DNA of 64,000 bases, from NCBI GenBank assembly GCA_963662815.2, contig CAXXWA010000037.1, positions 526,944 to 590,943 of the forward strand, written 5' to 3'. Source of the DNA: JAPPHA01 sp963662815 (lineage in GTDB: Bacteria; Pseudomonadota; Alphaproteobacteria; Rhodobacterales; Rhodobacteraceae). A program made the translations under genes and the position numbers. This document shows positions 1 to 8,776 of the stretch, piece by piece (the first letter of the stretch is position 1; each line of letters starts with the position of its first letter). The notes below the pieces were generated by a model that was not told the origin of the DNA, did not search any database, and worked only from the letters and a program-made list of their open reading frames with translations.

Positions 1-1328
1 GAGCGGGCGCGGCAGGGTCGGCTTGGAGCCGTCGACGGCGAAGGTCCGGTGTCCGTTCCGGTTCGGGTCGTGGATGCCGTGCGGAGGATCTCGCGGTGCA
101 GGTCCCGGAACAGGTTCTCGTGCACCCGGGCGCGGGCCCTGCGGATCGAGGAGGCGGCGACCGGCTGCGGCTGCGGCAGCGCGATGCCGGACCGCCGGCA
201 CCGCTCCCACAGCTCGGCCGTCACGGTGGCGTAGCCCTTCCGTCCGCGCGCCAGCACCAGTCGGAACACGAACAGCATGACGACGAGGCTGTCCGTCACC
301 CGGCGTCTCTGCATCCACTCCCGGTCGTGGCGGGCGGCGATGCCGGCGGCCGCGTCGGCGATCCGGGACCACATGGCGACGAAGCGGCCGTCGGAGGCGG
401 ACGCAGGGGACTTGCCGCGGCGCTTCGGCTTCGGCTTCGGTTTCGCCTCTCCCTTCAGGATCTCGCGGAACGCCGGGTCCAGCGCCCTGACCAGGATCTC
501 CTTGGCCGGCTTGGCGCCGCGCCCGCTGCGCTTGCCGGCGGTCATGCCGATCCGCTGCCAGCCGGCGGCCCTGCAGCAGGCGCCGTCGAAGCGGGTCGGG
601 TCGACGAAGGTCTCGCACAGGACCGGGCGGCAGGCGTGCCGCTCCTCCCAACTGCCGGGCAGTTGGCGCAGCGCCATCGCCAGCGCCTTCGACGCAAGGT
701 TGTCGACGCGGACCCATGGCACCACCAGGAAGCGGCTGTTCGACACCGCGAGGTGCAGCCGGCGGTCGCGGTCGGCCGCGCTCCACCCGATCCACTCGTC
801 CCGGACCGGCAGCGTCCGCGCCGCCGCCTCGAACAGCAGCACCGCGAGATGCCGCCCGCGGCGGTCGCGGACGAACCAGCGGACGGACGGCCCGAAGGGC
901 CGCGGGCATCCGAGATAGTGGTAGCGGTCGACGAGCGCCTTCCACAGCGCCACGTCCTCCGGAGACGCCGCCTCCTCCAGCGACAGGGGCTCCAGGGCCT
1001 CGAGACCGCAGGCGATCTCGGGCTGCGGGTCGGAGGCCCGCACGCGGACGATCGGCCCGCGCGCCGACTTCGCCGCGGTGTCGCGCTTCTCCGGAAGGGT
1101 CAGGATCCCGCATTCCTCCAGGTGCTCGAGAAGCCGCAGGCCCGCCGCGACGCGGTAGTCGCCCTTCGGCGTGGTCCAGTTCAGGTGCTCGCAGATGGTC
1201 TTCGACAGCTCGTTGCGGCTGTCGTTCGGGAACAGTTCAACCGTTTCCCGGATGTCGGCGATCTGGCGCCGCGTGAAGCGCCGGCCGAGGAAGGTGGTGG
1301 ACTTGAGGGCTGCGATTCGCGGGTCCAT
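1..1328 (-). CDS. DUF4338/DruA-like domain fused to IS4-family transposase N-terminus (partial, frameshifted)
   Basis: The protein starts at the ATG at 1328, with GGGAG upstream. Residues about 10-75 form a helical region resembling that of the DruA-like protein at 48267. The DUF4338 core follows, with RYHYLG near residue 136, NSRFLVVPWVR near 195, ETFVDPTRF near 238 and RAAGWQRIG just after. DUF4338 is the family of DruA in Druantia anti-phage systems; its biochemical role is unknown to me. From about residue 345 the chain becomes the N-terminal domain of an IS4-type transposase (TDSLVVMLFVFRLVLARG). At about position 83 the frame is lost, and the neighbouring frame continues with GHRTFAVDGSKPTLPRPL, the block holding the first DDE aspartate, to the window edge. 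A one-base deletion or -1 recoding would join the two. The rest of the transposase is outside the window. DUF4338 and IS4 assignments are from motif recognition only. Confidence 0.8.
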   Translation of the reverse strand, partial: MDPRIAALKSTTFLGRRFTRRQIADIRETVELFPNDSRNELSKTICEHLNWTTPKGDYRVAAGLRLLEHLEECGILTLPEKRDTAAKSARGPIVRVRASDPQPEIACGLEALEPLSLEEAASPEDVALWKALVDRYHYLGCPRPFGPSVRWFVRDRRGRHLAVLLFEAAARTLPVRDEWIGWSAADRDRRLHLAVSNSRFLVVPWVRVDNLASKALAMALRQLPGSWEERHACRPVLCETFVDPTRFDGACCRAAGWQRIGMTAGKRSGRGAKPAKEILVRALDPAFREILKGEAKPKPKPKRRGKSPASASDGRFVAMWSRIADAAAGIAARHDREWMQRRRVTDSLVVMLFVFRLVLARGRKGYATVTAELWERCRRSGIALPQPQPVAASSIRRARARVHENLFRDLHREILRTASTTRTGTDTGPSPSTAPSRPCRAR

Positions 1329-1953
1329 GGCTGAAAGCTCCCGGCGGGACGGATTGATGCGAGCGTGGCATGCCACGAAAGGGAGGACGTGTCAACCCCC
1401 GGGGCGGAAAGGCGGAGCAGGCGGAAAAAGGACGCGGAATCAGCCGGCTGGCGCCGCGCGCGGAACGGCATCGCGATCCTGCCGGCCAAATGAAATGCCA
1501 TTGCGTCGCCCATGCCCGCATCGAAGACAGTTATCGCCGGCGGCTTCGGCCGGATGTGGCGCAGCTGGTGTCCGATCTGCTCGGCGACTTTCGCCTTCTC
1601 GTTCGTCGTGGTCGAAAACAGGAGATACTTCTCCCTGTTATCACAAAACCGAAAATGCCGCGCGCCGCCGTCCCGGGCGTCGCGACCGGACTTTCCCGAC
1701 GAGCGTCCGTTCCCGTTTCGCGCAGTCGCGGCAACAGGCCTTGTTGTCGATGCAATCGCGAAGATCAAGGCGCGCCTCCGGCAATTCGCGAGGCGCATCG
1801 AGGCGGTGTCGTTCGCATTGCCGGGAAATCGTCCCCGTTCAAGACCGGATTTCGGCCCGGTTCGGGCCAGCGGCCTCCCGGATGCACACCTGCAGAAAAC
1901 CGGTTTCTGCTTCAGATCGGGTCGGCGCTACAGAGTTGTCCCGCAAACGACAC
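1329..1953. other. Non-coding flank of the IS4/DUF4338 element
   Basis: About 625 bases without a recognisable gene. It should hold the outer inverted repeat of the IS4-type element that starts at 1328, but the partner end is outside the window, so the boundary cannot be fixed. Open frames on both strands here look like GC-rich shadows. Confidence 0.5.
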
Positions 1954-1959
1954 ATTAAT

Positions 1960-4060
1960 CGGAACTTCACGGGGAAGGGAAGCAAGGATTCCGCAGGAAA
2001 ACCGTTGTTTTTCAGGGGTTTTCCGGCCCGGCGGGCGTCGCTCAGCCTGGCATCCTCATGGGAACATCCTGGTCGTGCCCGACCCCGAGCAGCTCGAAGG
2101 CCCGCTCCTGGACCGGGGTCGGCCTGGTGACCACCGACAGCAGGCTGTCGCCGCGGCCCGGCAGGCGCACGCGGTTCAGCACCACGCCCGAGAGATCCGC
2201 GAGAAGCGTCCGGAAGCTGTGGACCGGAAGCCCGTCGGGGGTCCTCTTGTCCGACGCCTTCGCCTTCGCGCTGTCCGAGACCCCGGCGGGCTCCACCGGC
2301 GAGCTCCGCCGCGCCCTTGCGCCCTCGCGGTCGTCGTCCTCGAACAGCATCGGCGCCAGGCGCCGGCGCATGTGCCACTCCACGTGCAGCGCCAGCATGC
2401 ACAGGAACACGTGCGCCCGGACGCGGTCCTCGGTGCAGACATGAACCGGCCGGATGCGGAGGTCGCCCTTCGCGTTCCGGAACGCGCGCTCCACGCCGGC
2501 GAGGGACTTGCATGCCTCCACCGCCGCCTCCGGCCCGATGGCCCCGGCGTCCAGGCTGGTGCGGACCACGTATATCCCGTCGAGCCGCGCCTCCGCCTCG
2601 ATCCTGTCCGGGCTCCGCGCCCAGTCCATCCCGTCGTCGCGCACGGTGACGTCGAAGTGCTTCTCCACCCGGCGCCGGTTCGCCTTCCGCCCCAGGGCCT
2701 TCACGGTCCGGTCGCGGTTCGCCGGGCCCGGCCTGCCGCGCGCGGCGGCGGCGGCGATGCCGGCGAGCGTCTCCTCCGTCGCCTGCAGAAGGTCCTCGCG
2801 CTTCCGGGCCCGCTCCTCCCGCAGCCGCGGGTTCAGGCAGACCATCAGCCGCTCGCCGGGGAAGTCCGGCCCCGTGATCTCCGCCACCGCGTCGGGAACC
2901 AGCGCCTCGGGCACCAGCGGGGCCGGGGCGCCGTCCGCGCCCTCCTTCAGCAGCTTCCTGATGTCGCTCGTCTTCAAGGCCGATATCCAGTCCAGCCCCG
3001 CGGGCTCCAGGTCCTCGCGGATGCGCGCCGTCGCGGGCATGCCCCTGTCGCCCACCAGCGCCACGCGGTCGATGCCGAAGCGGGAGCGGATCCTGTCCGC
3101 CCGGCCCGCCACAGTGGACGGGTCGGACGCGTTCCCGGCGAAGACCTCCACCGCCACCGGGCAGCCGTCCGCCGCGCAGAGCAGGCCGTAGGTGATCTGC
3201 ATCCTGCCCCTCTTGCCGTCCCGGCTGTGGCCGAAGGCCGCCAGCGGGCAGCACCGTCCCTCCAGATGCGAGCTGGAAACGTCGTGCAGGATCAGCGTGT
3301 TCCCGCCCTTCAGGTGCCGGTTGGCCAGGCTCCGCTCGATCCGCGGCTGGCGCTTCAGCAGCCAGTCCAGCATGTCGAGCATCTCGTTGCCGGAGACGGG
3401 GCCGAGCTTGAGCAGGGTTCCGAGGCTGCTGGTCGCGGTCTCCGGGTCCAGCGCCCGGGCGGTGGCCAGCTTCGATGCGGGGTCGAGGATCCGCGCGGCG
3501 ACGGCGGCGAGCGCGAGGTCCCGGCTCCGCTCCTTCCTGCGCCCGAGGATGCGCCCGAAGCCGAGCCGCTTCATCGTCCCCGGCACCGCCGCCGCGTGGC
3601 CGTGCAGCAGGGAGCGCTCGACCTGCAGCAGCTCGCGGACGTCGCTGACGGCGACGGCGCCCTTCAGCACGGCCCGGAACCCCTCGACGGCCTCGGGCGG
3701 GAGCCTCGCCGGGTTGGCGACGGTCCGCTTGCGGATGCGCTTCCCCTCCCGCCACGCCTCGCGGAGGAGGACCGCGGGCCTTCCGTGCCTGCCGGAGATG
3801 CGTTCGATGTCGGGAGCCATGGCGGACCGCCTCATGGGAACGTGACTTGCCGACATTCTGCCGGCTTCCGCTATGATGTCAAGGGGAAATTCGAAAAGAA
3901 ACGCTTTCATGCAGCGCCGTTTCCGGAACCGCCCGCCGGGAGCGCCGGCAGCCGCCCTGCGCGACTCATGGGAACACGAGTCCCGCTTCCGGCCCCTTGG
4001 ATCGCCGAATTTCCGTTTGATGTCAAGGGGTTATGCGCGAAAACCCCGTTTGAAGTTCCG
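1960..4060 (-). mobile_element. IS1634-family element, copy 1 (complete, 2101 bp)
   Basis: The element starts with CGGAACTTCA and ends with its imperfect inverse (the last bases read TGAAGTTCCG). It is bracketed by a perfect 6-base target duplication, ATTAAT, at 1954-1959 and 4061-4066. It carries one transposase gene on the minus strand. A second copy of exactly the same length lies at 44164-46264 in the same orientation. The intact duplication and intact gene suggest a fairly recent insertion. The 6-base duplication fits the 5-6 bases usual for the IS1634 family. Confidence 0.93.
2042..3835 (-). CDS. IS1634-family transposase, copy 1
   Basis: A DDE transposase of 597 residues. Family landmarks visible are ILHDVSSSHLEG with the first Asp, GHSRDGKRGRMQITYGLLC, VALVGDRGM with the second acidic block, and the C-terminal VERAFRNAKGDLRIRPVH with the catalytic Glu region, then RVRAHVFLCMLALHVEWHMR. 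I chose the ATG at 3835 (MRRSAMAP) because it is shared with the second copy. An upstream extension exists only in this copy, where a one-base difference opens the frame. The two proteins differ at roughly twenty scattered residues, and neither has internal stops. It is probably functional. Confidence 0.93.
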   Translation of the reverse strand: MRRSAMAPDIERISGRHGRPAVLLREAWREGKRIRKRTVANPARLPPEAVEGFRAVLKGAVAVSDVRELLQVERSLLHGHAAAVPGTMKRLGFGRILGRRKERSRDLALAAVAARILDPASKLATARALDPETATSSLGTLLKLGPVSGNEMLDMLDWLLKRQPRIERSLANRHLKGGNTLILHDVSSSHLEGRCCPLAAFGHSRDGKRGRMQITYGLLCAADGCPVAVEVFAGNASDPSTVAGRADRIRSRFGIDRVALVGDRGMPATARIREDLEPAGLDWISALKTSDIRKLLKEGADGAPAPLVPEALVPDAVAEITGPDFPGERLMVCLNPRLREERARKREDLLQATEETLAGIAAAAARGRPGPANRDRTVKALGRKANRRRVEKHFDVTVRDDGMDWARSPDRIEAEARLDGIYVVRTSLDAGAIGPEAAVEACKSLAGVERAFRNAKGDLRIRPVHVCTEDRVRAHVFLCMLALHVEWHMRRRLAPMLFEDDDREGARARRSSPVEPAGVSDSAKAKASDKRTPDGLPVHSFRTLLADLSGVVLNRVRLPGRGDSLLSVVTRPTPVQERAFELLGVGHDQDVPMRMPG

Positions 4061-4261
4061 ATTAATGGCGCCGGTCCGATGGCCGCACAATGCCGGTGGC
4101 AGCCGGCGAAGTCGATCTCGCGAACGAGCCGCGGCGACAGTTCACCCGCGACGCGAGGCGAGGCCGGGCAAGAGTCCTCGAATGACACGGGAGTCCGCCG
4201 GCCAGCAAGACGGAGTCCCGGGATTGTCGGGACACTCCGCGGCAAACCGTTCCGGCCGAGT

Positions 4262-5890
4262 CTAAGCGCCGCGGTTCCTGGCCAGCAAGAGGAATTCCCA
4301 GGGGCTGTTGAATTCTCCCACGGGAACCTCGATCAGCGTCGGTCCCGCATGTTTGAGCCCCTCGCGGAGCTTCAGCCGAAGTTCGTCTTGCGTCGTCGCC
4401 CGTAGACCCTGCGCCCCGAAGCTTTCGGCGAACTTGACGAAGTCGGGATTTGCCAGGTCCGTTGCAATATGCCGGCCATGGTAGTGGTCACGCTGCATGC
4501 CGCGCACATTGCCGTAGTGGCCATCGGCGAAGATAATCGTGGTCAGGTTGATGCCGTGAAGAATTCCGGTTGCGATTTCTGTCAGCGCGAACAGGGCGCC
4601 GCCGTCGCCGCAGAAGTTCACGACAGGCACGTCGGGACGGGATTTGGCGACGCCCAGCGCTGTGGCGTAGCCGTACCCGAGCGTCGTCTGATATCCGGGC
4701 GTGATCAGCGTTCGCGGTTCGTAGACCGGATACGCGAAGCGTCCCGCGAAGCCGATCTGCGTGACCTCGTCAACCAGAATTCCGTCGCGCGGCAGCTCCG
4801 CACGGATTGCGACCAGCCACCCAAGCTGCAAGGCGAGCCTGTCCGCGATCCTGGCCTCGACCCTGGCCTTGGTTGCGAGCACTTGCTCCCTCCAGGCCGC
4901 GTTCGGAGCCTCGCGGCCATCCAGCGAACCCAGCAGGGCAGGCAGCACATCCTGAAGATCGGCGCATATTCCCACAGTCGGCGCGGCGATTCGCCCGATT
5001 TCTTCCGGATCAAGGGTGATGTGGACGATTTCGAGCGCCGGGTCGTGCCCCCAGTCCATCAGCTGCGACTGAAGCCGCGTGCCGAGGCCGATGACCAGGT
5101 CAACGCGAGGCCAGAGCGCATGGGCCACCGGCATGGAAATCCGCATCGGTTCTTCGGCGGAAACGACGCCATGTCCGTTCCTGAACGCAACGACCGGCGC
5201 GCCCGCGGACTCCGACAACCTGGCAACGTCGCGGCCGACATCCATGGCGCCGCTTCCGACGACGATGAGGGGCGCCTTCGCGCGCGCAATGAGGCTGGAG
5301 GCTTCCTCAATCCTGTCCGCATCGACTTCCGGCGGCGGCGCGACTGGCGCGGCTTCGACTTCGGAGACGCCTGTATCCGCCGTCCAGAAGTTCATCGGGA
5401 TCGAGAGTCCTACCGGCCCGGGCGCCCCGGACTTGAGGTCGCTCCATGCGGCTCGAACGGTTTCAGCGGCTGTTTCCGGGCCGGACACCTGGTGCGCAGC
5501 CCTGGTCAGCCGTTCCATGATGCCCTGTCCGTCGGGAATGTCGTGCAGCAGGCCGAATCCCCTGCCCCGGGCGCCGAAGGGTATCTCCCCGACCAGTGCC
5601 ATGACGCGAGCGTTTGTCGCGAGCGCCGTCGACAGCGCAGCCGAGGAATTCAGGAACCCCGCGCCCGGCACCACGGCATAGACTTGCGGCTTTCCGGTGG
5701 CGAGAGCTGCGCCCATCGCCATGTAGCCCGCGCCCTGTTCGTGCCGCGTGTGAACCACATCCAATTGATCCTGAAGGTCGAATATCCTGTCGAAGAACGG
5801 ATCCAGCTGGTACCCTGGCAGGCAGTAGAGCGTGTCGATCCCGTTGGCGGTCAGGGATCGTGCAGTGAATTCGGCAACTGTCATCGCCAT
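4262..5890 (-). CDS. Thiamine-pyrophosphate enzyme, acetolactate synthase/decarboxylase-like
   Basis: A 542-residue protein with the three-domain layout of the ALS/benzoylformate decarboxylase family. The catalytic glutamate sits in RHEQGAGYMAMG (E51). A central nucleotide-fold domain covers about 185-330, and the TPP/Mg motif starts at GDGGALFALTEIATG near residue 430 and ends near ADGHYGNVRG. The ATG at 5890 (MAMTVAEF) follows GGAAGGGGAA at good spacing, so it is preferred to an in-frame ATG 33 bases upstream. Family members decarboxylate 2-oxo acids and may ligate the resulting carbanion to another carbonyl. The substrate cannot be read from sequence. No small regulatory subunit (ilvN) is adjacent, so a housekeeping IlvB role is unlikely. 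It stands alone between the IS1634 copy and ruvB. Confidence 0.85.
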   Translation of the reverse strand: MAMTVAEFTARSLTANGIDTLYCLPGYQLDPFFDRIFDLQDQLDVVHTRHEQGAGYMAMGAALATGKPQVYAVVPGAGFLNSSAALSTALATNARVMALVGEIPFGARGRGFGLLHDIPDGQGIMERLTRAAHQVSGPETAAETVRAAWSDLKSGAPGPVGLSIPMNFWTADTGVSEVEAAPVAPPPEVDADRIEEASSLIARAKAPLIVVGSGAMDVGRDVARLSESAGAPVVAFRNGHGVVSAEEPMRISMPVAHALWPRVDLVIGLGTRLQSQLMDWGHDPALEIVHITLDPEEIGRIAAPTVGICADLQDVLPALLGSLDGREAPNAAWREQVLATKARVEARIADRLALQLGWLVAIRAELPRDGILVDEVTQIGFAGRFAYPVYEPRTLITPGYQTTLGYGYATALGVAKSRPDVPVVNFCGDGGALFALTEIATGILHGINLTTIIFADGHYGNVRGMQRDHYHGRHIATDLANPDFVKFAESFGAQGLRATTQDELRLKLREGLKHAGPTLIEVPVGEFNSPWEFLLLARNRGA

Positions 5891-6082
5891 CGTCGGTTCC
5901 CCTTCCGGTCGCGTAAGGTCCATTCTGCCTGGATGGTTCGTGACGGCAGACCGTCATGACGGACCTGATCCGAAACCATTCCCGATATGTATGGCGCGTC
6001 TTGTCAGGCCAGGCAGCAAGGACAGCGGAACCATCACTTCGGCGCCAAGACCTGCATGCCCCGATTCACGTTGCATGCCTGT

Positions 6083-7162
6083 TCAGAGGTCCGGAGACTT
6101 GTCGGTTTCGCTTTCCGACTCGTCGAACACGAAATACCCCTGCTGGCTCGCCACGTCCCTGTAGCGCTTGGGCATCTTGATCCCGAGGTGACGCCAGGCT
6201 TTCGCGCCGAGCAATCTTCCCCTGGGCGTGCGCTGGACGAGGCCCTGTTGCAGGAGAAACGGTTCAATGACCTCTTCGATCGCGTCGCGCGACTCGGAGA
6301 GAGCCGCGGCAATGGTCTCGATGCCGACGGGACCGCCTCCGAAATCCTCCGCGAGCAGGAGGAGGTAGCGCCGGTCGGCGCTGTCCAGCCCGAGCTCGTC
6401 GACGGCAAGCCGGTTGAGCGCGCCGTCAGCCACGTTCTGCGTAATGCTCCCGTCGCCTTCAACCACGGCAAAGTCAAGAACGCGCCTCAACAGCCGTCCC
6501 GCAATTCTGGGCGTGCCTCGGGAACGCCCGGCGATTTCCCTTGCGCCTCCTTCATCGCTTCTGGTTCCCAGCAAACGCGCGGCGCGCCCGACGACCTGGC
6601 AGAGCTCGTCGATGCTGTAGAACTCGAGGCGCACCGGAATTCCGAAACGGTCGCGCAGCGGCGTCGTCAGGAGTCCGAGCCGGGTTGTGGCGCCGACCAG
6701 CGTGAAGGGCTGGAGCTCGATGCGGACGGACCGTGCGGCCGGGCCCTCCCCGATAACGAGATCCAGCTCGTAATCTTCCATCGCCGGGTACAGAACCTCC
6801 TCTACGGCCGGATTGAGGCGATGTATCTCGTCAATGAACAGCACGTCGCCCGAATCCAGGTTCGTGAGAATGGCCGCGAGGTCCCCCGCCCGCGCAAGAA
6901 CCGGACCGGACGTCAACCGGATTCCCACCCCCAGTTCACGGCTGATGATGCGGGCAAGCGTCGTTTTTCCTAGACCCGGCGGACCATAGAAAAGCGTGTG
7001 ATCCATCGGCTTGCGGCGTTTCCGCGCGCTCTCGATGAAGACCTTCAGGTTTGCGCGGGCGTCCTCCTGGCCGATGAACTCGTCAAGCGAGTTCGGCCTG
7101 AGCGCATGGTCGACGTCTCCCGGCTGCGCACCGGGGCGCACCGCGGGTTCCGGAGTACGCAT
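6083..7162 (-). CDS. ruvB: Holliday junction helicase RuvB
   Basis: The AAA+ motor of the RuvAB branch-migration complex that acts on Holliday junctions in the cytoplasm. Visible motifs are HTLFYGPPGLGKTTLAR (Walker A, about residue 60), DVLFIDEIHRL (Walker B) and TLVGATTRLGLLTTPLRDRFG (sensor I region). The C-terminal winged helix includes PFLLQQGLVQRTPRGR. Length (359) is typical. The ATG at 7162 lies two bases past the ruvA stop; a TTG six bases further upstream is the alternative start. It is the last gene of ruvC-ruvA-ruvB, the usual order, implying translational coupling. Confidence 0.97.
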   Translation of the reverse strand: MRTPEPAVRPGAQPGDVDHALRPNSLDEFIGQEDARANLKVFIESARKRRKPMDHTLFYGPPGLGKTTLARIISRELGVGIRLTSGPVLARAGDLAAILTNLDSGDVLFIDEIHRLNPAVEEVLYPAMEDYELDLVIGEGPAARSVRIELQPFTLVGATTRLGLLTTPLRDRFGIPVRLEFYSIDELCQVVGRAARLLGTRSDEGGAREIAGRSRGTPRIAGRLLRRVLDFAVVEGDGSITQNVADGALNRLAVDELGLDSADRRYLLLLAEDFGGGPVGIETIAAALSESRDAIEEVIEPFLLQQGLVQRTPRGRLLGAKAWRHLGIKMPKRYRDVASQQGYFVFDESESETDKSPDL

Positions 7163-7164
7163 CG

Positions 7165-7858
7165 TCAACCCCGCGGGGCCAGGATCCGGAGCGCCGCGCG
7201 AATGACCGCTGCCGCGTCTGGCTCGACGTCATCGCCGGTGGCGGCAGCGATTGCTCCAGCGGCCTCGCCCTGACCGTATCCCAGGTTCAGGAGCGCGGAC
7301 AGCGCGTCCTTGCGGGCCGCCGCCAGGGATGCGCCGGAATCCGGCGCTGTCCGGCCGTTGGCTGGTGCCGCAGTTTCGCCGGGCTCTTCCGGAAGGGGCG
7401 GAATGTCCTGGCCGGGAAACGCCGGTTCGGCGCCCTTGCTTCCCATCGCCATGACATCCGAGATGCGGTCCTTGAGTTCGACGACAACGCGCTGCGCGAG
7501 CTTGGGGCCGACGCCCGGGGCTGCGCGGATGGCCGCGACGTCTTCCAGCGTGATCGCGCGCAGCAGACCGTCAGCCCCCAGAGTTCCGACTATCGCCAGC
7601 GCCGCCTTGGCGCCCACACCCTGAACATGCGTAAGCAGCCGGTGCCATTCCCGCTCAATGCGCGTCGGAAAGCCGATCAACTGCAGGGAGATCCTCCCGG
7701 ACGACAAGTTCGGTGTAGAGCGCGATCGCCGTTCCCGGACCCGGAAGCGTCGCAAGCGTGCGTTCTGAACACGTCACGAGGATCCCGACTCCATGCACGT
7801 CGACAAGGGCGCAGTCGCCATCGACGCATTCCAGCCGGCCAGCGATTTTTCCGATCAA
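7165..7858 (-). pseudogene. ruvA: Holliday junction protein RuvA, broken by one inserted base
   Basis: RuvA binds the four-way junction and recruits RuvB. The N-terminal part runs from a TTG at 7858, preceded by AGGGGAAAG, as MIGKIAGRLECVDGDCALVD up to YTELVVREDL. The continuation (LQLIGFPTRIEREWHRLL, then the helix-hairpin-helix VQGVGAKAAL and APGVGPKLAQRVVVELKDR) is in another frame. Joining the two needs removal of one base in the GGG run at 7686-7688 (CTCCCTG on the coding strand). The restored protein would be about 230 residues with a complete C-terminal RuvB-binding domain. Since ruvB and ruvC look intact, an assembly error is as likely as a real mutation. Confidence 0.9.
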
Positions 7859-7873
7859 CTTTCCCCTCCCGCG

Positions 7874-8380
7874 TCAGACGGCCTGCGATGAAAGGATGGC
7901 TTCGAGGCGGCCGGATGACTGCGCGTGGTGGGCATGGCAGATCGCGGTTGCAAGCGCATCCGACGAATCCGGACCGGCGGTCCCGACACCCGGGAGCAGG
8001 AACCGGACCATGGTGTCCACCTGCACCTTGTCCGCGTGGCCGACGCCGACAACGGCCTTCTTGATGGCATTCGGGGCGTATTCCCGGACCGGAATCCCGC
8101 GCCGGCCGGGAACCAGCAGGCAAACGGCGCGAGCGTGGCCGAGCTTGAGCGTTCCGGCGGCATCCTTGTTGACGAAGACGAGTTCGACGGCGGCATGGTT
8201 CGGGCGGTATTCGTCGAACACGGCCTCAAGCTGGCCAAACAGGTTTGCAAGGCGGCCGGCAAGATCTTCGCCGCTCGACTTGCAGTGTCCGTTGGCAACA
8301 TGGGTCATTCGCGATCCAGCCACGTCCACGATTCCCCAGCCCATGGTCCGCAAACCCGGGTCCAGTCCGATTATCCGCAC
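7874..8380 (-). CDS. ruvC: Crossover junction endonuclease RuvC
   Basis: The nuclease that resolves Holliday junctions. The acidic catalytic residues are in place: D7 in IIGLDPG, the Glu in AAVELVFVNKDAA, and the Asp pair in PDSSDALATAICHA. The length of 168 is typical. The start is a GTG at 8380 preceded by AGGAGGCAGG. It is the first gene of ruvCAB, with 15 bases to ruvA. The usual upstream yebC is absent. Confidence 0.96.
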   Translation of the reverse strand: MRIIGLDPGLRTMGWGIVDVAGSRMTHVANGHCKSSGEDLAGRLANLFGQLEAVFDEYRPNHAAVELVFVNKDAAGTLKLGHARAVCLLVPGRRGIPVREYAPNAIKKAVVGVGHADKVQVDTMVRFLLPGVGTAGPDSSDALATAICHAHHAQSSGRLEAILSSQAV

Positions 8381-8776
8381 CCTGCCTCCTGTCGCCGGCG
8401 TGGCCGCCGGATCGTTCCGGCAGCGGCAAGCCCGACGTGACGCCCGTTAGCACGAAACGGGAAATCCATCAAACGGCGGAACGATTGCGGGTGCACGACA
8501 AAGTTGTGAAGAGTTGTCCGAGCGGCCCGGTGTGAAAGGACTTCGCCGGCACATCCGGTTCGTCCTGCCGGCTGCAACGCACCGAATCGCGGGCCACGTT
8601 CCAGCCGGCGGAGGCAGGCATGAAGGACATCGATGAACTGAAACGCTCCAAGGCCGAGGCCCAGGCGCATCGCGTCTCCGAGATCTGAGCTTCGGAACAA
8701 AATCTCAACCACAACACTATCCCGCCGCACTGGACGTGCCGTGAAGGGTACAGGGGCGAAGACAGTGCGGGGCGGG
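8381..8776. other. Intergenic stretch upstream of ruvC
   Basis: About 400 bases with no recognised gene. It should contain the ruvCAB promoter. A 22-codon plus-strand frame at 8620-8688 has GGAGGCAGG before its ATG, but nothing identifies it as a gene. Confidence 0.5.

Noticed and set aside
1370..4405. A plus-strand open frame of about 1000 codons across the IS1634 copy
   Set aside because: It is antisense to a clear transposase and spans the IS boundary; its text is low-complexity Arg/Pro/Ala. It is a GC-rich shadow.
8620..8688. A 22-codon ORF with a good Shine-Dalgarno sequence
   Set aside because: Too short, no recognisable family, and no conserved context. Possible but not supportable.
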